A stretch of DNA of 64,000 nucleotides from UBA5314 sp040217815 (GCA_040217815.1 JBEHWI010000015.1:1-64000), one strand, 5' to 3'. Shown: positions 16,050 to 25,095, counted from the first letter of the stretch. Program-made: numbers and translations. The notes: generated from the sequence alone by a model not told the origin.

Positions 16050-17948
16050 TTAGGGTCCGAGGTACTTGTTATTACTCCACCTTCCGCTCATGGTAGTACC
16101 GTCGGGCAGGGTACCGGTTCCTCTTCCCTCAAAATTGTTGTCTTTAAATTCTCCTTCATATTTACTGCCGTCGGTGTAGGTTATTACTCCGTAGCCGGTG
16201 GCCTTGTCTTCTTTCCACTGTCCGTCGTATTTGTACTCCTTGGTGTTTTGAACCCCTTTGCCGTCTCGCAGGTCGTTCTTCCATTGTCCTTCATAGCGGT
16301 CACCGTTGGGCTCAACCATAACCCCGTAGCCGTTGGCGTGATTGTCACTCCATTCCCCATTGTACTTGGAGCCGTCAGCCAGGGTTAAGGCCCCTTTGCC
16401 TTCAGCTTTCAGGTTGCTGTTGACCTGACCTACATATTTCCGGCCATCGGTTTCGGTAACCGTGGCGTCGCCAACCAGCAAGTCATTTTGCCAGGTGCCG
16501 ACAAACGTGGTTTTGTCACCATCGGTGTAAGTCCCCTGTCCCTCTCTTTTGCCTTCCTTAAACTGACCCTGGTATATATCGCCGTTGTTGTAGGTCATGG
16601 TTCCCTGTCCATCAGGTTTATTTTTCATGATTTCTCCGTCATATTTACTGCCGTCAGACAGGGTTAAACTTCCTGTGGTGCGGGTGTTTGAACCGATGTA
16701 AGCCAGGCCTATTACTGCCAGAACCACAACCAGGAAAGCCGCCCCTATTCCTATCGCCACCTTTTTGCCGGTTGAACTCCTGGGCCGGGGTGCGACCGCT
16801 GCAACCGATCCAGGGCTGCCAGCGGGCTGAACCGAAATAACCGAAGCCGGTGGAGCCACTTGAATGGAAGCTCCTCCCCCCGAAACCGGACCCGAAGGCT
16901 GCCCCGAGACGGGCCCCACCGGTGGCGGTGGAGTCGGCGGCGCTACCGAAACCTGGGGAGTTGGAGGTATGCTGGCCGTTCGATTTCCCCCCAGCGCTTT
17001 TTGGAATGCTTCAATGCTCTGGAAACGGTTCGAAGCCTTCACTGCCAGGGCCTGCACCAAGGCGGCTTCCATATCCGACGAAATTGCCACCCCCAGGTGG
17101 GAGGGCGGTTCCAGGGTGTCATTAAACATACGATCCAGGGCTTCGGGTGGTATCTTGCCGGTTATCGCCCGATAGAGCGTGGCGGCCACCGCGTATATGT
17201 CGGTCCAGGGCCCCTGCTCCCCCCTTGAACGATACTGCTCTTCCGGTGCATATCCGGCCTTTAATATAATAGAAAGGCTTTTGCTGTGCTCCCCGACAGC
17301 GTGGCGGGCGGCTCCAAAATCGAGCAGCTTGACCTGGCCGTTGGCCATTATGTATATATTGTCAGGGCTTATATCACGATGAACTATACCTTTCTGGTGT
17401 ACTTCCCGGAGGGCGTCCATGGCCGGCATCATTATGCTCAAAGCCACATCGACCGGGATGGCGCCGCCTTTTTCCTGGAGATAATCTTTAAAGGTCATTC
17501 CCTCCATGTACTGCATGACTAGATAGGCGGTGGCGTTAGCCTGGAAGAAGTCTCTCACTCCCACAATCCCGGGATGGTCCATGAACTGGGCCAGGGCCCT
17601 TGCTTCGTCCAGGAATTTGTTCAACCCGTAAGTGAAATTGTCTTGAGCCTCTCCAGTGCTGAAGGCAGTTACGGTCGTCTGCCCCATAACCCTGGTAGCC
17701 ACACTCTGTGGCAGGTATTCTTTAACCGCCAGCTTAGAATTTAAAATCAGGTCCCAACCCAAATAGGTAATGCCAAATCCGCCATAGCCCAGCACTTTTC
17801 CAAGTAAATAGCGCCCATTTAATATGGTACCGGGCGTTAAAAACTGCGGCAATTCCGGAGGAGTACCTTCTACATACCCGCAATACGGACATACTTCTTC
17901 GGTCCCCTTATCATTCATACAACCCATACACAGGTGATTGGTGTCCAT
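16050..17948 (-). CDS. Zinc-ribbon / Ser-Thr protein kinase / transmembrane / MORN-repeat protein
   Basis: This 632-residue protein has four parts. A zinc ribbon uses C7, C10, C20 and C23. A Hanks-type kinase spans about residues 45-320, with G-loop GYGGFG, Lys76, catalytic HRD at 190-192 and DFG at 210-212. A Pro/Gly/Ser-rich linker leads to one membrane segment at about 396-419. About nine MORN repeats fill residues 424-632 (unit like 'GDKYEGQWKNDxxDGxG'). The catalytic residues are intact, so kinase activity is expected. MORN repeats often bind lipids or form elongated scaffolds; topology suggests they lie outside the cytoplasm. Its substrates are unknown. No PP2C phosphatase is adjacent. 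Confidence 0.9.
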   Translation of the reverse strand: MDTNHLCMGCMNDKGTEEVCPYCGYVEGTPPELPQFLTPGTILNGRYLLGKVLGYGGFGITYLGWDLILNSKLAVKEYLPQSVATRVMGQTTVTAFSTGEAQDNFTYGLNKFLDEARALAQFMDHPGIVGVRDFFQANATAYLVMQYMEGMTFKDYLQEKGGAIPVDVALSIMMPAMDALREVHQKGIVHRDISPDNIYIMANGQVKLLDFGAARHAVGEHSKSLSIILKAGYAPEEQYRSRGEQGPWTDIYAVAATLYRAITGKIPPEALDRMFNDTLEPPSHLGVAISSDMEAALVQALAVKASNRFQSIEAFQKALGGNRTASIPPTPQVSVAPPTPPPPVGPVSGQPSGPVSGGGASIQVAPPASVISVQPAGSPGSVAAVAPRPRSSTGKKVAIGIGAAFLVVVLAVIGLAYIGSNTRTTGSLTLSDGSKYDGEIMKNKPDGQGTMTYNNGDIYQGQFKEGKREGQGTYTDGDKTTFVGTWQNDLLVGDATVTETDGRKYVGQVNSNLKAEGKGALTLADGSKYNGEWSDNHANGYGVMVEPNGDRYEGQWKNDLRDGKGVQNTKEYKYDGQWKEDKATGYGVITYTDGSKYEGEFKDNNFEGRGTGTLPDGTTMSGRWSNNKYLGP

Positions 17949-18234
17949 TATATCTTCCCCCGCCCTGTCAATTGTTTCATAACCTGGACTTTAAGCGTGT
18001 TAAATGTAATCAGTTGCACATTCTTGCATGATTATCATTCGCTAAATCAGAAGCTTTTTCCTCTCTTATATTATTGTTTTGCTTAAATTCATACTGGAAA
18101 CGGCAACCATCCGGCCCTGGATTTGTAAGGTAAAGCCGGTCAGGCCAGCTTTGATCCGGACAGAAATAATTGCGGTTCTTGTTAAAAACCAGATAATGCT
18201 ACAGGGAGCTAAAAAGAACGAAATTACGGGCAGT

Positions 18235-19068
18235 TCAATCGAGACTTATACGTCCCAGGCGTCCTTTGCGGAATTCTTGTAAGAGGAAATGAGCAGTTTT
18301 TTCTTCATCGGCGCTGCCTCCGGGGAGGCAAAATCTCTTTTTCAAGGAAAAAGCCTGCAAAGCTGTGGCAGTATCCTGGGTTACGTTCAGGCCGCTCCTT
18401 TCTAAGAGTTCGGGCTCACCTTTCATTTTGAGTACCTCGAGCAGATAGCACGCCACCTCTACTTCGTTATAGGCGTTTTGCCCTACTATATCCAAAAGGG
18501 CAAGTTTTAAGCCCTGTTCCGGATTGTCGATCTTGGGCCACATCACGCCGGGAGTATCCAACAGTTCCATATCTGATTGGATTCTCACCCATTGTTTGCC
18601 CCTGGTTATTCCGGGGCGCGCGCCGGTTGCGGCCGTATTACGACCCACGAGGCAGTTTAAAAAGGTAGATTTTCCGGTGTTGGGGACTCCAGCCACCATA
18701 ACACGGGCCGGCCTTACCCGGCGCCCTTTGGCCAGCATTTCCCGGGACTTTGTTTGGTAGGCTGTCTTTAAGGCCTCAAGCAATGTCTTTTTGCCTTTAC
18801 GGTGCAGCGAGTCCATGGCCAGGGCTAAAAATCCTTCTGCTCTAAGGCTCTCCAGGTATTGGCGGGTCAGGTTGGGAGCGGCCAGGTCGGATTTATTTAA
18901 AACCATCAAGACTGGTTTTTTGCCCACCATGTTCTCTAATTCCCGGTTGCGGCAGGAAAAAGGCGCCCGGGCGTCCAGAATAATGGCCACAATATCAACC
19001 AGTTTTAGGTTTTCGTTGATTTCCCGTTTGGCTCGAACCATATGCCCGGGATACCAGTTAATACTCAT
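18235..19068 (-). CDS. rbgA: Ribosome biogenesis GTPase RbgA (YlqF)
   Basis: This 277-residue circularly permuted GTPase acts in late 50S assembly. The order of motifs is diagnostic: G4 NKSD (58-61) comes before G1 GVPNTGKST (127-135) and G3 DTPG (171-174). The N-terminus 'INWYPGHMxxAKREI' is the RbgA signature. It lies downstream of rplS beyond a terminator-like hairpin, the usual Firmicutes order. Confidence 0.95.
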   Translation of the reverse strand: MSINWYPGHMVRAKREINENLKLVDIVAIILDARAPFSCRNRELENMVGKKPVLMVLNKSDLAAPNLTRQYLESLRAEGFLALAMDSLHRKGKKTLLEALKTAYQTKSREMLAKGRRVRPARVMVAGVPNTGKSTFLNCLVGRNTAATGARPGITRGKQWVRIQSDMELLDTPGVMWPKIDNPEQGLKLALLDIVGQNAYNEVEVACYLLEVLKMKGEPELLERSGLNVTQDTATALQAFSLKKRFCLPGGSADEEKTAHFLLQEFRKGRLGRISLD

Positions 19069-19123
19069 TTTAGTACCTCCAATGACCCGCCTTTAAAGTT
19101 ATTAAAATGGCCTGATAATAAAT

Positions 19124-19151
19124 AAGGAGAATACCTGATGGTATTCTCCTT
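19124..19151 (-). terminator. Terminator or attenuator between rplS and rbgA
   Basis: The perfect 12-bp stem AAGGAGAATACC/GGTATTCTCCTT with a 4-nt loop is followed by ATTTATTATC on the minus strand. The tail is moderately U-rich, so partial read-through into rbgA is possible. Confidence 0.65.
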
Positions 19152-19168
19152 TCCCTACTTTTTGATTC

Positions 19169-19519
19169 TTAACGGCGGCCTTTTTCTTTAACCCTGGCCT
19201 TTTTACCCATTAAACCGCGCAGGTAGAACAGGCGAGCCCGGCGGACTTTACCTCTGCGGGTGACTTCCACCTTGGCGATTCTAGGAGAATGAATGGGAAA
19301 GGTTCTTTCAACCGCTACCCCGTAAGTAATCCTCCTCACCGTAAAGGTGCGGGATATCCCTTCTCCGCGTATCTTAAGAACCGTACCTTCGAAAACCTGA
19401 ATTCTTTCCCGGGTTCCCTCAATAACCTTGACGTGCACTTTCACCGTGTCGCCAGGATTAAATCTGGGCAGGTCCTTGCGCACATATTCCTCTTCGATGG
19501 ATCTGATAATATCTTGCAT
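19169..19519 (-). CDS. rplS: 50S ribosomal protein L19
   Basis: The gene encodes the 116-residue L19, with the typical core 'FNPGDTVKVHVKVIEGTRERIQVFEGTVLKIRG' and the basic C-terminus 'RRARLFYLRGLMGKKARVKEK'. The ATG at 19519 is 8 bases after GGAGG. An in-frame upstream start at 19552 would add residues that match no L19. It closes the trmD operon. L19 sits at the 30S-50S interface. Confidence 0.97.
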   Translation of the reverse strand: MQDIIRSIEEEYVRKDLPRFNPGDTVKVHVKVIEGTRERIQVFEGTVLKIRGEGISRTFTVRRITYGVAVERTFPIHSPRIAKVEVTRRGKVRRARLFYLRGLMGKKARVKEKGRR

Positions 19520-19630
19520 CAATCCGACCTCCTTCCACAGATGTTCATGCATCTATAATGCAGCGGACCATCCTTACTCACAGAACACAAATAATTATAG
19601 CATAGCAGCTATTTGCCGATCAAGAAAATA

Positions 19631-20227
19631 CTATCTTTCAAACCAGGATTCACCCAGCAGGCGATCTAGAATAATGGCAGCCGCGCTGCGCACCGACAGG
19701 TGGTTGTATGTGCGCCCTGCTTCCAACGGTTCCAGAATAAAATCGCAGCGGTTCATCAGCTCGGCCACCATACCCCATCCGGTACCAAAAAGGATCAAAT
19801 AGGTAGCCTCATCTTCCCGGATCATCGCCTTGAGCCGGGCATAGGACACGCTGTTGGGATAGAGTCGGGCATCGGTGGCTATCGTTTTTACCGCCCGGCC
19901 GGTTTCTGCCTTCAACTGGGCCACTGCTTCTTCCAAAGAAGGCACCAGCCGCAATCCTGAAAAAGCCTCGCGCCGGTCAGGATTATACACGCCTCCATAT
20001 CCTTTCTGCCAGTAGGAGAGTATATCATTAACCAGCTGGCGCTGACTTTCCGAGGGATGAACGATAATGAACCCGTCCACATCATAGGTCCTGGAACTGC
20101 GGGCGATATCGTGCAGGTCCAGATTGGTAACCGAAGTGGTGATCCGCTCCATGCGTTTGTTGTACATGGGACTGTGTAAAAGCGCTATGTATACTCTCGA
20201 TTTTCTAACCGGGTTGTCGGGGTTCAA
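19631..20227 (-). CDS. SAM-dependent RNA methyltransferase, TrmD-adjacent family (SPOUT-like)
   Basis: The protein resembles the uncharacterised RNA methyltransferase family (PF09936-like) often encoded next to trmD, with segments 'RVYIALLHSPMYNKRMERITTSVTNLDLHDIARSSRTY', 'LFGTGWGMVAELM' and 'YNHLSVRSAAAIILDRLLG'. I infer a TTG start at 20227, 9 bases after GGAGG, giving 198 residues and a 23-base overlap with trmD. An ATG at 20266 is also in frame but lies deeper inside trmD without a better ribosome site. The target RNA is unknown. Confidence 0.82.
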   Translation of the reverse strand: MNPDNPVRKSRVYIALLHSPMYNKRMERITTSVTNLDLHDIARSSRTYDVDGFIIVHPSESQRQLVNDILSYWQKGYGGVYNPDRREAFSGLRLVPSLEEAVAQLKAETGRAVKTIATDARLYPNSVSYARLKAMIREDEATYLILFGTGWGMVAELMNRCDFILEPLEAGRTYNHLSVRSAAAIILDRLLGESWFER

Positions 20228-20939
20228 AGATAATTTCCTCCAGAAGTTTTCTTTCTTCCGCATCATAGTCTTTCAATAGCAACAGATCAGGACGCTTGAG
20301 CAAAGTGCGCAGAAGGCTCTGTTTCTTTCTCCAGCGCCGGATATTCTCGTGATGCCCGGACAACAGGATTTCAGGCACCCCTCGGCCCAGGTACTCGGAT
20401 GGCCGCGTATACTGAGGATATTCCAATAGCCTGCTGGCGAAGGATTCTTCTTCGGGCGACTGTTCACTACCCAAAACCCCGGGGATAAGCCGGGAAACCC
20501 CATCGACCAGAATCATAGCCGGCAGCTCACCGCCCGTCAATATATAGTCCCCTATGGATATTTCCTCATCGATAAGGTTCATAACGCGTTCGTCAATTCC
20601 TTCATAGTGGCCGCAGAGTAAAACAAGATGGCTTAATGATGAAAGCCGAATTAGTTTTTTCTGGGTAAGCGCCTGTCCCTGAGGAGAAAGGTAAATAATA
20701 TGGGCATCAGTCTCCCTGAATCCTTTTAAGGCTCTCTCCAGGACATCGTATTTCATGACCATACCGGCACCGCCGCCATAGGGATAATCATCTACCTGCA
20801 GGTGTTTATTTTCAGCATAATCACGTATGTTGACCGTATTCAATTCAAGCAGGCCACCATCCCGGGCCCTTTTAATGATGCTGCAATTAAAGGGCGATAT
20901 GAACATCTCCGGGAAAAGGGTAAGAATATCCACTCTCAT
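20205..20939 (-). CDS. trmD: tRNA (guanine37-N1)-methyltransferase
   Basis: This 244-residue SPOUT methyltransferase makes m1G37 next to the anticodon, which prevents frameshifting. The trefoil-knot SAM site is clear: 'LCGHYEGIDERV' (about 108-119) and 'SIGDYILTGGELPAM' (about 128-142). The N-terminus MRVDILTLFPEMF is typical. It lies in the standard rimM-trmD-rplS order and overlaps the next gene by 23 bases. Confidence 0.97.
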   Translation of the reverse strand: MRVDILTLFPEMFISPFNCSIIKRARDGGLLELNTVNIRDYAENKHLQVDDYPYGGGAGMVMKYDVLERALKGFRETDAHIIYLSPQGQALTQKKLIRLSSLSHLVLLCGHYEGIDERVMNLIDEEISIGDYILTGGELPAMILVDGVSRLIPGVLGSEQSPEEESFASRLLEYPQYTRPSEYLGRGVPEILLSGHHENIRRWRKKQSLLRTLLKRPDLLLLKDYDAEERKLLEEIIFEPRQPG

Positions 20940-20970
20940 TTTCTTTACCGGCCTCCTTCAGCCGCATCAT

Positions 20971-21486
20971 TTAGTCCAGAAGACCGGGTAAAAGCTTGAT
21001 CTGCATTTCCTTTTTCTCTAGGTCCACTTTTAGCACTACTTCCTTAATCGCGGGAATCAGTATTTCCCCATACTCTTCTGATTTTATTGAATAAACATCA
21101 TTGGCCCCTGTTTCCAGTATATCCCGTAAAATGCCCAGGTAACCAAGTTCCTGATCATAAACCGACAGGCCTTTTAACTGGAAATGATAGTAGCTGCCTT
21201 CCGGGAGGGGATATACTTCACTCTCCGGAACCATGAGATGCTGACCGCGCATGGCCTCGGCCTTTTCTCGCGAATCAATTCCCTGAAATTTTAAAAGAAC
21301 GGTCTGGTTGGCAGTCCGGGTGTTTTCAATATTTATGAGGGTAGCGCCTCCCGGTCCGACCACGAAGACCTTTTCCATTTTGTTAAATCTCTCCGGAAAG
21401 TCGGTTAAGGGCGCAACCCTGACTTCACCGCGAAGCCCGTAGGCGCCTCTTATAATCCCTATGTTTACCAGGTCTTCATCATTCAT
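20971..21486 (-). CDS. rimM: 16S rRNA processing protein RimM
   Basis: RimM helps mature the 30S head, working with ribosomal protein S19. The N-terminal motif 'IGIIRGAYGLRGEVRVAPLTDFPERF' and the C-terminal PRC-barrel ('LLPEGSYYHFQLKGLSVYD...IPAIKEVVLKVDLE') are complete. I choose the ATG at 21486, after AAGGTGGTG, giving 171 residues. An in-frame ATG at 21519 has a weaker site. An unusual 166-bp spacer with a nested hairpin separates it from khpA. Confidence 0.93.
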   Translation of the reverse strand: MNDEDLVNIGIIRGAYGLRGEVRVAPLTDFPERFNKMEKVFVVGPGGATLINIENTRTANQTVLLKFQGIDSREKAEAMRGQHLMVPESEVYPLPEGSYYHFQLKGLSVYDQELGYLGILRDILETGANDVYSIKSEEYGEILIPAIKEVVLKVDLEKKEMQIKLLPGLLD

Positions 21487-21561
21487 GTCAAACACCACCT
21501 TATCAGCCACCGTCGCCATAATAAAGCTTTCTTTAAATGCCTAACCCTGGGCCAAACGATA

Positions 21562-21607
21562 GCGGGGACCAACCGTCTGCCGCCCGGCAGTCAGGTCAAG
21601 CCCCCGC
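21562..21607 (-). other. Nested hairpin in the khpA-rimM spacer
   Basis: GCGGGG/CCCCGC encloses a second perfect stem CTGCCG/CGGCAG with a 2-nt loop. No U-run follows, so it is not a standard terminator. It may be a structured leader of rimM-trmD, or a relic of a lost gene in this otherwise compact operon. Confidence 0.45.
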
Positions 21608-21652
21608 GTTTCAAGCGATGCCTCTAATAAATGATGCACGGCTCTTCTACAG

Positions 21653-21883
21653 CTATTTTTGGATCTCAACCGTGACGCGTTTTCCTTCTTTGGCTGCTGC
21701 GGCCTTGGTAATGGTCCGAATGGATTTGGCGATTTTGCCCTGTTTGCCAATAACCTTGCCCATATCGTCTGCTGCTACCGTGAGTTCCAGTACTATGGCC
21801 TTTTCTCCATTGGATTCCTTGACACTCACCTGGTCAGGATCATCCACCAGGTTTTTGGCTATATACTCCAAAAGATCCTTCAT
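21653..21883 (-). CDS. khpA: KH-domain RNA-binding protein KhpA (YlqC)
   Basis: This 76-residue single KH domain protein has the core 'DDMGKVIGKQGKIAKSIRTITKAAA', whose GKQG loop is the RNA-contacting GxxG motif. The start is the ATG at 21883, 8 bases after GGGGG; a GTG at 21892 is in frame but too close to that site. It lies between rpsP and rimM, as in Bacillus. KhpA acts with KhpB in RNA binding linked to cell division and growth control in other Firmicutes. Confidence 0.93.
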   Translation of the reverse strand: MKDLLEYIAKNLVDDPDQVSVKESNGEKAIVLELTVAADDMGKVIGKQGKIAKSIRTITKAAAAKEGKRVTVEIQK

Positions 21884-21901
21884 ATGTTTCACCCCCGTCC
21901 G

Positions 21902-22168
21902 CTATTTGCGGCTCTCAGCAAACTTGAACATAATGCCTTGCTTTTGCAGAATAGATTTGGCTGTATCGGTCGGTTTCGCTCCCTCAGCCAGCCATTTCAA
22001 GGCTTTTTCTTCATCGATTTTTATGGTTGCCGGGTCGGTGTTCGGATTATAGTATCCGATTTCCTCTATGAATCTTCCATCCCTGGGTGATCTGGCATCA
22101 GCCACCACCATTCTATAAAAGGGACTCTTTTTGGCACCCATTCTTTTCAGCCTGATCTTTGTCGCCAC
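21902..22168 (-). CDS. rpsP: 30S ribosomal protein S16
   Basis: The gene encodes the 88-residue S16, starting MATKIRLKRMGAKKSPFYRMVVADARSPRDGRFIEEIGYYNP, the hallmark of the family. It lies 18 bp before khpA and 72 bp after ffh in the conserved operon. S16 is an early-binding 30S assembly protein. Confidence 0.98.
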   Translation of the reverse strand: MATKIRLKRMGAKKSPFYRMVVADARSPRDGRFIEEIGYYNPNTDPATIKIDEEKALKWLAEGAKPTDTAKSILQKQGIMFKFAESRK

Positions 22169-22240
22169 ATACTCACCTCCTAAATAGTATAGCCCGATGC
22201 TAGACCGGGATCTTTTATCAAATCCTGAAACCAGCCTGTA

Positions 22241-23590
22241 CTAGTTAAAGGGAAATTTGATCGGCGGAAATCCGCCCCGCTTGCCCTTTTTACCGCCCAT
22301 ATCCGCAAATTGCTTCATGAGCTTGCGGGATTCTTCAAACTGCTTGAGCAGTCGGTTTACGTCTTGAACCCGGTTTCCGCTTCCCCGGGCTATGCGTTTT
22401 TTCCGGCTGCCATTGATAATTGACGGGTTGGCCCGTTCTTGAGCGGTCATCGATTTAATGATCGCTTCTAGGCGCCCGATTTCTTTTTCATCGAAATCAC
22501 CTTTGGCGGCCTTAATCTGTTTGCCTATTCCCGGGATCATTCCCAGAAGGTCTTCCAGGGGGCCCATATTGCGCACCTGCTGCATCTGGTCAAGGAAATC
22601 CTGCAGGGTAAATTCCTGCTGTCTGATCTTTCTTTCCATTTCCCGGGCTTTGCTTGCATCCATATTGGCCTGGGCCTTTTCCACCAGACTCAGTATATCG
22701 CCCATGCCTAAAATGCGGGAAGCCATACGTTCAGGGAAAAAGGTTTCCAAAGCGTCCAATTTTTCCCCCATGCCGACCAGCTTAATCGGACAGCCGGTAA
22801 CCGCTTTTACCGACAGGGCCGCACCGCCCCGGGTATCGCCGTCCAGCTTGGTCAAAACCACACCGGTAAGGCCCAGTTGGGCGTTAAACGACTCCGCCAC
22901 ATTGACCGCATCCTGCCCGGTCATGGCGTCCACCACCAGCAGGATCTCATCAGGGTCTAAGGCGGTTTTAATATTACTCAACTCTTCCATTAACTGCTCA
23001 TTGATATGGAGGCGGCCCGCAGTATCCAGAATAACTACATCGCGGTTGGTGCTGCGGGCGTGTTCAATGGAGGCCCGCGCTATGTCCACCGGGTTGCCCT
23101 GTCCCATGGAAAAAACCGGCGTGGAAGTCTGCTCGCCCAGCACCTGGAGCTGTTTTATAGCAGCCGGACGGTATACATCACAGGCCACCATTAAGGGGCG
23201 GCGTCCCTGTTTGACCAGGTTTCTGCTCAGTTTGGCCACCGTAGTGGTTTTTCCGGCCCCCTGCAATCCCACCGCCATGATAATGGTCGGGGTCCGGGAA
23301 GACAAAACCAACTTGGTCTCCTGCCCCCCCATCAAAGCGGTCATTTCATCATAGACAATCTTGACAATCTGCTGCCCCGGGGTGAGACTGGCCAGTACCT
23401 CTTGCCCAACTGCCCGTTCACTTACCCGGGCTATAAAATCTTTGACCACCTTGAAGTTTACATCCGCCTCCAGCAAGGCGAGACGAACTTCGCGCATGGC
23501 TAGGCGCACATCTTCTTCATTTATTTTGCCTTTACCGCGCAGTTTTTTGAAAATATCCTGCAGTCTATCTGATAGGCCCTCAAATGCCAC
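22241..23590 (-). CDS. ffh: Signal recognition particle protein Ffh
   Basis: This 449-residue SRP54 GTPase targets nascent membrane proteins with SRP RNA and FtsY. The N domain is followed by the G domain, with G1 GLQGAGKTTTVAKL (about 108-121), DTAGR, TKLDGD and GMGEK motifs. A methionine-rich M domain lies from about 305 on. Length is normal. It follows ylxM by 19 bp. Confidence 0.97.
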   Translation of the reverse strand: MAFEGLSDRLQDIFKKLRGKGKINEEDVRLAMREVRLALLEADVNFKVVKDFIARVSERAVGQEVLASLTPGQQIVKIVYDEMTALMGGQETKLVLSSRTPTIIMAVGLQGAGKTTTVAKLSRNLVKQGRRPLMVACDVYRPAAIKQLQVLGEQTSTPVFSMGQGNPVDIARASIEHARSTNRDVVILDTAGRLHINEQLMEELSNIKTALDPDEILLVVDAMTGQDAVNVAESFNAQLGLTGVVLTKLDGDTRGGAALSVKAVTGCPIKLVGMGEKLDALETFFPERMASRILGMGDILSLVEKAQANMDASKAREMERKIRQQEFTLQDFLDQMQQVRNMGPLEDLLGMIPGIGKQIKAAKGDFDEKEIGRLEAIIKSMTAQERANPSIINGSRKKRIARGSGNRVQDVNRLLKQFEESRKLMKQFADMGGKKGKRGGFPPIKFPFN

Positions 23591-23609
23591 GCTATCGCTC
23601 CTTTATTCG

Positions 23610-23948
23610 TTAAACCCGTTCCTTTAGTTCTTCCAGCAAAGATAGTGCCATATCCAGTTTATGGCGATCCACCTCTCCCGACAACAGCGCATAGATCTTC
23701 TGCCAGCGGGCCCGGTTGCTTAAAAATTTATCCATCAGACCCAGTCGCTGTTCGTAATCCTCTAGGGCCGCTTCCGAACGTCTCAACAGATCGTGAACAG
23801 CCTGCCGGCTTACATTTATACTACTGGCAATTTCGGCCAAGGACCAGTCGTCCTCATAATAGAGGTGAATGACTTCCTGCTGCCGGTCGGTCAATAAGGA
23901 ACCATAAAAATCCTTGAGCATGATAACCCGGTCGACTTTTTCCAGCAT
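23610..23948 (-). CDS. ylxM: YlxM/p13-like SRP-associated helix-turn-helix protein
   Basis: The 112-residue product is all-helical with a sigma-70 region 4-like helix-turn-helix ('LTDRQQEVIHLYYEDDWSLAEIASSINVSRQAVHDLLRRSE'). It is always found just upstream of ffh in Firmicutes and can stimulate SRP GTPases in streptococci. I start at the ATG at 23948, 8 bases after AAGGGG. The predicted transcription start near 23983 excludes the in-frame start at 24002. It is the first gene of the ffh-rplS operon. Confidence 0.9.
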   Translation of the reverse strand: MLEKVDRVIMLKDFYGSLLTDRQQEVIHLYYEDDWSLAEIASSINVSRQAVHDLLRRSEAALEDYEQRLGLMDKFLSNRARWQKIYALLSGEVDRHKLDMALSLLEELKERV

Positions 23949-23989
23949 TCGGCCATCCCCTTTGTAAAGGAAAAATACTTTACATAAAA

Positions 23990-24018
23990 ATTCTATCCGC
24001 ATGGAATAGTGATGTCAA
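23990..24018 (-). promoter_or_regulatory. Consensus sigma-A promoter of the ylxM-ffh-trmD-rplS operon
   Basis: The minus strand has TTGACA (24018-24013), a 17-bp spacer and TAGAAT (23995-23990). Transcription should start near 23983, about 35 bases before the ylxM start. Confidence 0.8.
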
Positions 24019-24036
24019 GGGAAGAAAATAAAATCC

Positions 24037-24065
24037 TTGGCCATTTCCCCGAAAGAAAGTAAACT
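24037..24065 (+). promoter_or_regulatory. Possible promoter of the degV-family gene
   Basis: TTGGCC and TAAACT are separated by 17 bp on the plus strand, divergent from the ylxM promoter. Each box matches about four of six consensus bases. Confidence 0.4.
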
Positions 24066-24089
24066 ATTGGTACAAGGAGGGAAACCAAA

Positions 24090-24935
24090 GTGAAAGAAAA
24101 AATCGCTTTGCTGGCTGACAGCGCCTGCGATCTACCCCGGGAGATCATAAATCGCTACGGCATCAAAATCCTGCCGCTCAAGGTTATCTACCGGGATCGG
24201 GAGTACAACGATCGGATCGATGTTGAACCCGATTATGTCTATTCTCGTATGCCGGGCGAGATTCCTACTACATCGATGCCTTGCGCCCAGGAAATCAAAG
24301 ACCTTTTTCACCGCATAGGGGAAGAAGGATTTACTCATGTCCTGGCGGTTCACATTTCAACCGGCCTCTCCGGGACCTGTGAAGCTGTGAAAATGATTGC
24401 GCGCGACATAGACCATCTCAGGATCAAAGTAGTGGACAGCAAGACCCTGTCCTTTGGCACCGGGTGGATGGTTTTAGATGCAGCCAGAAATATCGCCAAC
24501 GGGTTGAGTTTTGAAAAAGTTCTGGATAAGTTGCACTCTATTCAGCCCAAAGTTCAAGTATACTATATCCTGGAAACCCTGGAATACCTGCGTAAAGGCG
24601 GCCGGATAGGCCTGGTTGCCGGCATGCTGGGAAACCTCCTGGACATCAAACCAATTATTTCCGTAAACGACGAAGGCAAATATTTCACCTTTGCCAAAGC
24701 CCACGGCCGACGCAAATCCATTGACAAGCTTTATGATATCGTGGCGAAAACCGTGACCACCAAGCGCATCAACCTGGCGGTTTTGCACGGCGGTGCACTG
24801 GAAGAGCTCAATGCCCTGGTTGAAAAACTGAAAAAACTACCCAACATCAATGAGATTGTCTGTTCCGATATAAGCCCCGTCCTGGGAGTACATACCGGAC
24901 CGGGCCTGGTGGGTGTCGCATTCCACGAAGTATAG
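24090..24935 (+). CDS. DegV-family fatty-acid-binding protein
   Basis: This 281-residue DegV protein binds fatty acids and in several Firmicutes (FakB) presents them to a fatty acid kinase. The family signature 'LADSACDLPREIINRYGIKILPLKVIYRDREYND', the 'ISTGLSGTCEAV' loop and the 'YYILETLEYLRKGGRIG' motif are intact. The GTG start at 24090 is well placed after AAGGAGGG. It is monocistronic, divergent from ylxM. In a fatty-acid oxidiser it may serve lipid synthesis or uptake, which is inferred. Confidence 0.9.
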   Translation: MKEKIALLADSACDLPREIINRYGIKILPLKVIYRDREYNDRIDVEPDYVYSRMPGEIPTTSMPCAQEIKDLFHRIGEEGFTHVLAVHISTGLSGTCEAVKMIARDIDHLRIKVVDSKTLSFGTGWMVLDAARNIANGLSFEKVLDKLHSIQPKVQVYYILETLEYLRKGGRIGLVAGMLGNLLDIKPIISVNDEGKYFTFAKAHGRRKSIDKLYDIVAKTVTTKRINLAVLHGGALEELNALVEKLKKLPNINEIVCSDISPVLGVHTGPGLVGVAFHEV

Positions 24936-25095
24936 CATTGAACCGAATTGTATAGAAAGGTAAGTGGTTAATAAATATCTGTCGGGATATATTTAAAAAT
25001 GTAGGATAATAATCTTTCCCGCAGGCAGGATTCATCATATTTTAGGCCTGGAGCCGGTTTATAATGGTCTTACTTTAAACAGGAGGCCATTTTTA

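Noticed and set aside
22458..23354. A 298-codon open frame on the plus strand, antisense to ffh
   Set aside because: It is Ser/Arg/Pro-rich, has no ribosome site or family match, and ffh fully explains the region; it arises from the codon bias of the real gene.
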